From: Notamacropus eugenii
Lineage: Eukaryota; Chordata; Mammalia; Diprotodontia; Macropodidae
Assembly: GCF_028372415.1 (NCBI RefSeq)
Contig: NC_092874.1
Coordinates: forward strand, 241,406,069-241,470,068
DNA length: 64,000 bases
Direction of reading: 5' to 3'
Shown here: positions 54,294 through 64,000 of the stretch, in pieces
Layout: each line of letters opens with the position of its first letter
Position numbering within the stretch: position 1 is the first letter of the stretch
Translations under genes and position numbers: made by a program
The notes under the pieces: generated by a model
Seen by the model: only the letters and a program-made list of their open reading frames with translations
Told to the model about the DNA's origin: nothing
Database searches by the model: none

Positions 54294-54685
54294 TCATTGA
54301 AAAGTGCAGCAGTGAACAGGGTCCTTAGAAGGGCACTTTCTAAACCATATAAAACAATACAATTAAGTAGGGATATAGTTAACAAGACAAAAATCCAAAC
54401 AATATAGCTGTACCTCAGTAGTTTTCTAACCAAAGTACAAAAAATGAACACCTGCTTTGGTTGTTTGGTTAACTGAGACAGCTTTCCAGTGTAAATTCTG
54501 GTAAAGTGGTGTTAAAGTCTTAGTTTTCCCCTCATGTAGATCTGGGATGTCTTTCCACCCCACCATAAAGATCCCAATCCTAAAATGTGACAAGTTATAA
54601 CATACCATTGAAAGAAGTTAATTTTTGTTTTTCATGTGTTAGGTAACACATTGCCAAGATCTCTTGCTATTTCAAAATCTGCTCT

Positions 54686-54691
54686 TTTATT
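54686..54691 (-). terminator. GNS: possible proximal poly(A) signal AATAAA of GNS
   Basis: A canonical hexamer on the - strand ~400 bases before the distal site. The downstream GU element is weak. Confidence 0.35.
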
Positions 54692-57057
54692 GTCTTAAGT
54701 GAACTTGTAAAGTATTTGAATCTGACAGATGACTTGAAGGTGAAAGATAGCTTCCTAGAGAAAGGTTCATAAGGCAAGGCCTCTTTCCATCTTAACAGTT
54801 ACATGACTTTTGTGCAATAAAAGGTGCAGACAGGACATGGTCATCTGAAGAAAAACTAGCACAAAGACTCCAGCCACAACGTGGAAGGTCCACAGTGGTG
54901 GAGAACAGTCACCTGTGAGAGATCAAGTCTTTTTTTTTTCCTCCAGGAGATGGCACTGGGTTTTAGAATTGTCAATACTACCAAAACCCAAAACCCATCA
55001 AAAACAAAAAAGCCCCCAAACAAATGTAGAAGTGGTTCTTTTGCACAAGTTTTACAAAGGATGCAGAACCAATGAACAAGACTTGGGAGATGGAAAAGAG
55101 AGAGAAAGAAGCCACTGAGCTTCTCCAGCCATCACTTGAACCTTTTAGAGCGAATGGTGGCAGTAACACCCTGTGGAGCTGGCTTTATTCGGTTTTCAGG
55201 TTTTGTGTCATTTTGTGAGGAAACTTGAGAAAGGGGATTTTCTCAATGACTCAATGGGAAAATACATTTCTTTTTACTTAGGGAAAATGGTAGTATTTAT
55301 TTTTATTAGTAAGTATGCTGTGTTAGATGACCATCAGTTTGCTTACATGTTATTTCACCCTCATGAAGAATCAAACAACGGAAAGAACAAAAAAGTCAAC
55401 TCCAACGCTAGACGCCATGTCGATCTGAAGAGCAGCTTCTTGGCACTGACTCCACATCTCTTCATGTCGCTGTGGGTTTTTCCACAGGTAAAACGTGCAG
55501 AGGTTAATCTGAATTACATGTCTAAATCAAGAATACCATATGAAATAGGAATCATGTAAAAGGATAAATCCTATGGCTATTAACCCAGAACTGCTATCTG
55601 ACTACTGGTGAAAAAATAAGACACTTAAAGCTTCATGTACAACCCTAAATAAAGTGAAAAATCTTTTTTTTTTTTTTTGCCTGAGACAAGTCAGTCCATT
55701 ACAAACCACATATTCCCTCTGCCTGTCCTTCTATAAACTGGTTTTCTATTTTAAAAAGTAAGTAAGTTAGATATCAATACTGCATGGTGTTAAGATCCCT
55801 CAAGGTGGGAAACATAACAGTCAGTTTTTCTCAACAATGAGACAGGCTAAAACATTTGTATTCCTCCAATATACAAACAAGGGTTAAACCATAGAAGACT
55901 TACAATTCTAAAGTATTTAATGATTTTAGAGGGGAAAGGGGCAGAATTATTTATACCTTCCAGCCAGTCACTGGAGGAGCAATAGGAAGGGTGAGCAAGG
56001 GAACACACTTGGCTTCCTGCAAGATGTGAAAAACAGCTTTGCCTCCAAATTGGCCCAGAGGAGTCAAGCAAAAAGTCAAGACTGGCTTAAGAACCAAACT
56101 ACCTGACAGGTATTTAGTGGAATGGGTAGTACTATAATCTGTCAACCCAAGACTAAGCTTCCTATAGCAAGCACTCAAATTAGAGCTCTCCTCAATGCCC
56201 TGCCATGTGTCACTTCTCAGTGTTACAGAGAGGAGGACACTCAGTTCTTTCTGGGTAAAGTCAGGGACTGTTAATCGTAACTACATAGCAGCACTTACTT
56301 TACTTACCAGCAGTTCAAGAGAGGTCACCTTTAAAATACCAGCCACGTGGAATTACTTGTTTTGTTTTTTTGAATGAAAGTTTGCTGCTGAATTAAGATC
56401 TGCTTTTCTAGGGAAGATGTCTAAAGTATCAGTCCAGCATTAAAAAAACCAAACCAACCACAAAATCCCCCAAAAGACAGGAGAGGCCTAGTTTATGAAG
56501 TCTGGGATGCTGCCACACTCATGACATGAGAGTTAGTGATATTGCTTATAGTCAAAAGACTATGGCACTTGTTCAATTCAGATCATGAGTCATATTATGG
56601 TGATGAGAATTCTATGTTGGTATTCCTGATATGAAAATGCTAAAAATGTGAAATACCGCAAGAGGGATCTGCAGGTTAACTTTTGAACCAACAAGGGCAA
56701 AAACTGAAATATTTATCTAAATTCATTTGTAAACTCATTTTTCAGTTGTTATTCAGATATAGAACCACAGGTCATCGCCAGTAACTCTGGGTTCAGAAAA
56801 GTATACAAAAACCTCAAAATGCCGAGTAAATGATCACCGGTTGGCCACCTCTGACTGTGGTGGGAATTGGAATTCACAGTTTTAAAAACCTATTGCACAA
56901 GGAAGTCAGCTGATTAGGTTTTTTCCAAATAGGATTTAAAATGAGAAGCCAGTCCAGAAGCTCTTCCAGGCATGGTCTCGACGATTTGGTGAGAGACCTA
57001 CTATAGTCACTCCAGAGAGAGATGCAGGAATCCAACTGCATAAGCTAGGAAAAGTTA

Positions 57058-57139
57058 CTACAGAGATGGTTTTAAAAACCTTCGAGTCCTGATATTGCCA
57101 CCATAACTGCTGAACATGAGACGTGGGTCAAACCTGTAC
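57058..57139 (-). CDS. GNS: GNS last coding exon and stop
   Basis: On the - strand the acceptor TTCATTCAG is followed by G, which completes a Gly codon with the GG of the previous exon. Then comes YRFDPRLMFSSYGGNIRTRR, followed by FLKPSL and TAG (57058-57060). The YRFDPRLMFS start and the RTRRF motif match the C terminus of mammalian GNS. The last few residues differ from human as I recall it (SKHLL-type end), consistent with a fast-evolving tail. It has no membrane segment or known retention signal, as expected of a soluble lysosomal enzyme. Confidence 0.95.
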
Positions 57140-57734
57140 CTGAATGAAGATAGAAGAAAAAAAAAAAAAAAAAAGGTTGTAACAACTCTAGTTAGTTAAC
57201 ATTAAGAATTTTCTTTCTTTCTACTCTGAGGAGACAATAATAATTCTGCCATTGGAAGAGGGCAGGAGAAAAGCAGTCCTTGATTTTAATAGGTAACAAC
57301 TCTAAGAGGACCAACTCCTCTAGACACCAGGAAGATCTCATGAAACCTACAAGGCAACACATCATCAAAAATATCAGATGGATATGATTTGCTGAGAGGA
57401 TGAAGATTAAAGAAACAAATCAGAAACGACAGACAATAAGTCAAAGGAAGGGTTTTTTAGGAGGTGAAAGACTGTAAGGGGAGAGCATTTTAGAAATAAA
57501 TGTGATGAGAAAACGTAAAATATAAGACATATGTAATCAGTGCTTTGGGAACATTAGTTTTCAGTCTTATTTCAGAAAATCCTATAATGAAGAAATCCTG
57601 AAATGAGAACAATCAGACCCTCAGAAAAATTTCAGGCATGGCCCAATGGCTTCACACTAGTAACACCATAGAGTCAGACTTGAATCAGCTATAAGGTTCT
57701 TATCAAGTGTTCTCTCAAAAAACCTCTACCATAA

Positions 57735-57885
57735 TATAGTGGAAAGAACGTATTTAGGATTCAGGAGACCACAGCTGACAGATGGCTGTGTGCCATGGCA
57801 AAGTCATTTCTTCCATTTTTTGTATCTTCTTTCTTTACCTATCAAATGGGAGTCAGACTAGATGGTGACCCTTTTGCTACTCGCT
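57735..57885 (+). repeat. MIR-like SINE
   Basis: 'gtggaaagaacgtatttagg', 'attcaggagaccacagctga' and 'gggagtcagactagatggtg'. Confidence 0.55.
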
Positions 57886-58295
57886 GGATTCTGTACTTTC
57901 AATTGCATTCCTGTCGCTGAGATACAAAATAAAGATTTCCACTGTATGGTGCTAGGGACCTGAAATGAGGGATGATGCTCCCAGAAGATGGTTACCTGAT
58001 GCTATTTGGGCCATAAGAAAATTAAGAACAGACATCCCATCAGCCTTCACTATAGGTCTGGGCTAGATGTTGCTTCTGCATTAACAAGTAGTCAGCTAGG
58101 TAGGTAAGAGTGTATGAGAGTAATCTCAGGATCCAGCAATGGAACGGCTGGAGGTCCGGTGGCTTTACTGCAACGAGTTAGATTTCCATAGTTGTCTACA
58201 CAAGATTTTGCACCATGGTAGCTGCTGAAATGCTGAGAGAGGCAAATGTCCTGGAAAAAACTATTTGTTTCCAAAGCATGTGCTGCTGTAGATGT

Positions 58296-58327
58296 GCAGC
58301 TGTTTATCTGGCTTGATAAACAGCTGC
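58296..58327. other. perfect 13-bp inverted repeat with 6-base loop
   Basis: gcagctgtttatc (58296-58308) and gataaacagctgc (58315-58327) pair without mismatch around tggctt. It lies in the last GNS intron and can fold on either strand. Confidence 0.85.
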
Positions 58328-58534
58328 CATGGGAAGAATGAAAATTACATATGGAAGCTGCAAAATCAGAGGAAAGTTCTACTTACCCCATAGAGGTTTG
58401 AGCTTCCTAATGAAAGGAAACAGTTCCCATAGCTGTGCTCCCACTTACATGGTCTGTGCACAAAGGACTGAGAGCAGAAAACTAGAAAGTAAAACTTCAG
58501 CCCAGTGCCTAGTAACTTGATATACAGTTATCTA

Positions 58535-58737
58535 TTGGGGTAGGGAACCTGTGGCCTCAAGGCCAGATGTGGCCCTCTAGGTCCTCAAGTGTGGCCCTGT
58601 GACTGAATCTAAACTTCACAGAACAAATCCCCTCAATAAATGGCATTGTTCTGTGAAACTTGGACTCAGTCAAAAGGCATCACCCAAGGACCTAGAAGAT
58701 GACATTTGGCCTTGAGGCTGCAGGTTCCACACCCCTG
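58535..58737. mobile_element. foldback (palindromic) hAT-like MITE, copy 2
   Basis: About 203 bases. The left arm 'gggaacctgtggcctcaagg' pairs with the right arm 'ccttgaggctgcaggttcc'. The inner arms 'cttcacagaacaaatcccct' and 'ttgttctgtgaaacttgga' also match each other. It is homologous to the element at 12232. The arms fall under a palindromic fold that spans the whole element. Confidence 0.85.
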
Positions 58738-59239
58738 AAAGTCTAAACTGTCAAAATTGTTCTAAGAATCTGAAGTTAAATATGATCTAGAAGTATCATG
58801 ATAAAATCAGACAATTTAAAGTTAGAATCCCTTATGCAATAAAAGAATGGATTTCTCTGGTGTGCGCACTCCCTCCAGGGCTGCAGAGCACAGCCCCATT
58901 CATGGCTTTTCATTTGATTCCCTTCTTGTCAGAGAACTACCCATGGCCTTGGAGGCCTTCTCTCTCTCTGGTTCTTTCATTACTCTAGGATTATCAGCGT
59001 ATAACTCGTGCAGCCTTATCCCTCACACTTGCTCTTCTCTAACAGCAGCAAGATGGCATTGCTTTCAAGGTCATTAAGTTGAACAAGACTTATAAAGCAA
59101 ACCTTCTGTAAACGTTGTAAAGCATATATAAATATGAGTTATTTGGAAATGTGAAGTGGACATTTAATGTAGCAAGAAGTCTCTGGGCTCAGGTGGGACT
59201 CCTCTTTCAATATTTTACAACATCACCCCTCCTACTCTA

Positions 59240-59400
59240 ATTGGGTTCTAGTCCTTGCTCAGCCTTTAGCTTGAATGATCTTGGTCAAACTGCTTCACTC
59301 TTGCTGAATATTTTCTCATCTACAAAAGGAGAATGTTGGACTAGATTACTTCCAAAGTGACTGCGAGCTCTGGCATTCTGATTCCATAAAAGCATACTGG
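59240..59400 (+). repeat. MIR-like SINE
   Basis: 'ttctagtccttgctcagcct', 'gaatgatcttggtcaaactg' and 'ggagaatgttggactagatt'. Confidence 0.6.
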
Positions 59401-59714
59401 CTTAGAATACAAGGTGGGATTAGGGAAGCTCTCTGGTCACTTATTTGGATTCAAATAATTTCTCAAGAGCACTAAGTTTCTGAACTCCAAATCAGTAAGG
59501 AAAAAAAAAAAAGACAGGGAGAAAGTCACCCATATCACACATGCCAACGTGTCAGGTGCCACTGAACAAAGAGCCCTAAAAGCCAGACAGCAATTTAAAG
59601 AGGTATGAGTTTAGCCGGCAAGCAGCATCATCTATAACAGACTAGGAAACACTCATGTGGGCCTCAGTTTTAATCTTTTCTTGAGATCTCACTTTCAGTA
59701 TAAGAGGTGTATGT

Positions 59715-59860
59715 ACTATTTCAACAAACCCCAACTGAAGGCAGGCCGAGAGTAAGTACCTTACCCGGGGTCACCCAGCCTGGAAACGTCTATAAAAGGA
59801 TTTGGATGAGGGTCTTCCTGATTCTTAAGGCTCTAGCCATTGTGCCACCTGAACACTTAT
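59715..59860 (-). repeat. MIR-like SINE, antisense
   Basis: 'agtaccttacccggggtcac', 'ggatttggatgagggtcttc' and 'gctctagccattgtgccacc'. Confidence 0.6.
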
Positions 59861-60740
59861 GCAATAAAGTTCATCTAAGTTCTTTATCAACATATGGATA
59901 CATTTAGTGCAGGTCTGTCCATCTAGTAACCTTTACTCTAGCTATGTGACCGGTCCAGTTCCTTTCCAGTTCACACATTTCCTTATTTTTCTAATGCCAC
60001 CAATTATTGTATGAAAGTAAGTTGGTAAATATGCTCCAATTAGTTACACGTGTCCACCACTAGCTTCTCCACTGCTCTTTGCAGACTGTGACACCATAGG
60101 CTGCAATCAGACACCATCAGCAGGAGAACATTAGTAGTGTCAGGTGCAACTGCAGGTCAGGCTCATTTTAAAGTGCCAAGCGATTACCTAACTGCAATAC
60201 AGCCTGTTCTCTTCTGTCAATTCTAGACCCTTCCCAGTATTTTTCTGCAGCATCTACCTACCACCCACTCACCTAACAGTTCAGGAGTAAATCTGGACTC
60301 CTCATAATGCTCAAGAAAGGCCTCTAAGTTCTTACTATGATAAGCAAACTATGAGGTGTGGCATTTGAAGAAAAAAGATGGTAAAAAGGCTTTTTTTCTA
60401 AATGGCAGAGGATGTGTAATGCTGATAATAATACAATAATCTCATACGTAATATTTCATAATTTACGATAGCCTTTCAGATATCTTCTTTTCTCAAGAAA
60501 CCCTGGTAGACAAATACCAGAGATGTCATCCCTGACTTGTGGAAAAGGAACTGATGGAGCTGGGTCTTGACTCCAGGCTTTATTCCTAGTTCAGTGCCCT
60601 ACTGCTTTATGTAGCTTTGCATAGTTCCATTTGTGGTGAAAAAAAAAAAAAATTAGTGAATAACCAGGTCTCCTATTAAGACTACCATGTTTATCAAGGA
60701 TTTATTTTACAATCGATTGCAAGAGGAGGAAAAAAACTTA

Positions 60741-63289
<2,549 letters not shown>

Positions 63290-63397
63290 ACTGACTCCAG
63301 GGCCCAAAGCAGGACAAGTTGGGTCGGTGGCATTATAACCTTCTCCTTGATATTCCACCAGGATATCCGATCTCCAAGTCAAATTATTGGTCCCTCT
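63290..63397 (-). CDS. GNS: GNS coding exon, first of the last four
   Basis: The exon has 108 bases on the - strand, acceptor TTTTTAG and donor GTAAG, phase 0 at both ends. It encodes [20 protein letters not shown], then [16 protein letters not shown]. It corresponds to the [20 protein letters not shown] region of human GNS as I recall it. NLT and NAT are glycosylation sequons. Together the four exons give 462 bases: 153 residues and the stop. Earlier exons, with the signal peptide and the sulfatase signature, are beyond the right edge. Confidence 0.97.
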
Positions 63398-63566
63398 CTA
63401 AAAAGGAAACAGTTGTTTTCTGTTATACAATCAATGTCCATTGTGGAAAAAGAACATCGTGGAAATTTATTTACCCAACTCCAGAAAATTACTTGTGGAT
63501 CCCAGAATAATTAGTTTTAACTTCTAATGACTACATTTGAAGCCACATTAGGAAACAACAAAACAA

Positions 63567-64000
63567 AAAAGGTAATGCAAGAGCAAGCATTTAATCGCTT
63601 ACTACGTGCTAGGCACAGTGCTATGCAATAGGGACACAAAGACAAAAATGAAATCGTCTCTATCCTCAAGGAGCTGATGTTACAGTAAATAAAAGTGCAT
63701 GCAAAATACAAAGAAAATATGCAGTGATTCTTTTTGGGGGGGGGGGGGCATGGGACAGGGGCAGGTTGGGAAAAGAACTTAGGAAGTCTCCAGAAGGTGC
63801 TGATTGAGTTGATCTTCAAGTAAACTAGGAATTGTAAGCAGCAGAGGTGAGGGAGCAGAGCATTCCAGGTAGGAGGGAAAGCCCATGAAAAGGCTGACAC
63901 GAAATGGGGGAAGGACAAAGAGCAAGAAATCCAATTTAGCTAACCCACAGAGTGCGTGAAGGAGGGGAAGACTGGAAGGTGGTCTGCAAGGGTCAGGAAG
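63567..64000 (-). repeat. L2 LINE 3' region, antisense, running off the window
   Basis: 'caagcatttaatcgcttact', 'gtgctaggcacagtgctatg', 'atcctcaaggagctgatgtt' and, after a G run at 63736-63748, 'cagagcattccaggtaggag' follow the antisense L2 order inside a GNS intron. The G-rich run is an interruption. Confidence 0.7.

Larger units (their letters stand above)
54270..57057 (-). other. GNS: GNS 3' UTR
   Basis: About 2.8 kb from the stop codon to the likely poly(A) site. It is free of the SINE/LINE insertions that fill the flanks. The 128-codon open frame on the + strand at 55173-55559 is antisense to this UTR and unsupported. There is a T-rich run at 55664-55678. Confidence 0.75.

Noticed and set aside
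55173-55559. 128-codon open frame on the + strand
   Set aside because: It is antisense to the GNS 3' UTR, with no domain, splice sites or poly(A) context.

Overview
The window is nuclear DNA from a mammal, most likely a marsupial. Two single-copy genes are recognisable by their exons, and everything else is intron or intergenic DNA filled with transposons. The marsupial call rests on the repeats. There are many copies of a tRNA-headed SINE, some with an RTE-like tail and some with a second tail type. L2/CR1-clade LINE fragments are abundant, including pieces of coding region, and L1 3' ends have a marsupial-like form. The species cannot be told from the sequence alone.

Left part (1 to about 25.6 kb, + strand): the last four coding exons of RASSF3, a small Ras-association/SARAH adaptor, at 6727-6834, 16952-17195, 18554-18663 and 22606-22755. 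They have canonical splice sites, compatible phases and an open frame of 203 codons plus stop. A 3' UTR of about 2.8 kb follows. The exon(s) for the first ~37 residues lie upstream of the window.

Middle part (about 25.6-54.2 kb): no active protein-coding gene was recognised. It holds SINEs, L2, CR1 and L1 fragments, old hAT pieces, microsatellites, a 228-base pyrimidine tract, an AT-rich tract and a broken RPL29-like retrocopy at 34926-35536.

Right part (about 54.3-64.0 kb, - strand): the 3' end of GNS (lysosomal N-acetylglucosamine-6-sulfatase), with a ~2.8 kb 3' UTR and the last four coding exons at 57058-57139, 60742-60902, 62314-62424 and 63290-63397. The catalytic N-terminal part is beyond the right edge. 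RASSF3 and GNS are convergent neighbours, as I recall for the human locus. They have no known shared pathway, so the adjacency is conserved synteny and not an operon-like unit.

No new multi-gene system is present. The items most worth checking are a pre-miRNA-like hairpin in a RASSF3 intron (18133-18194) and a microsatellite-stretched 3' splice site before the last RASSF3 exon. Also of interest are a pair of ~200 bp foldback MITEs and several datable nested insertions, one with a perfect 13-bp target-site duplication. Family names of repeats are from memory; no database was searched.
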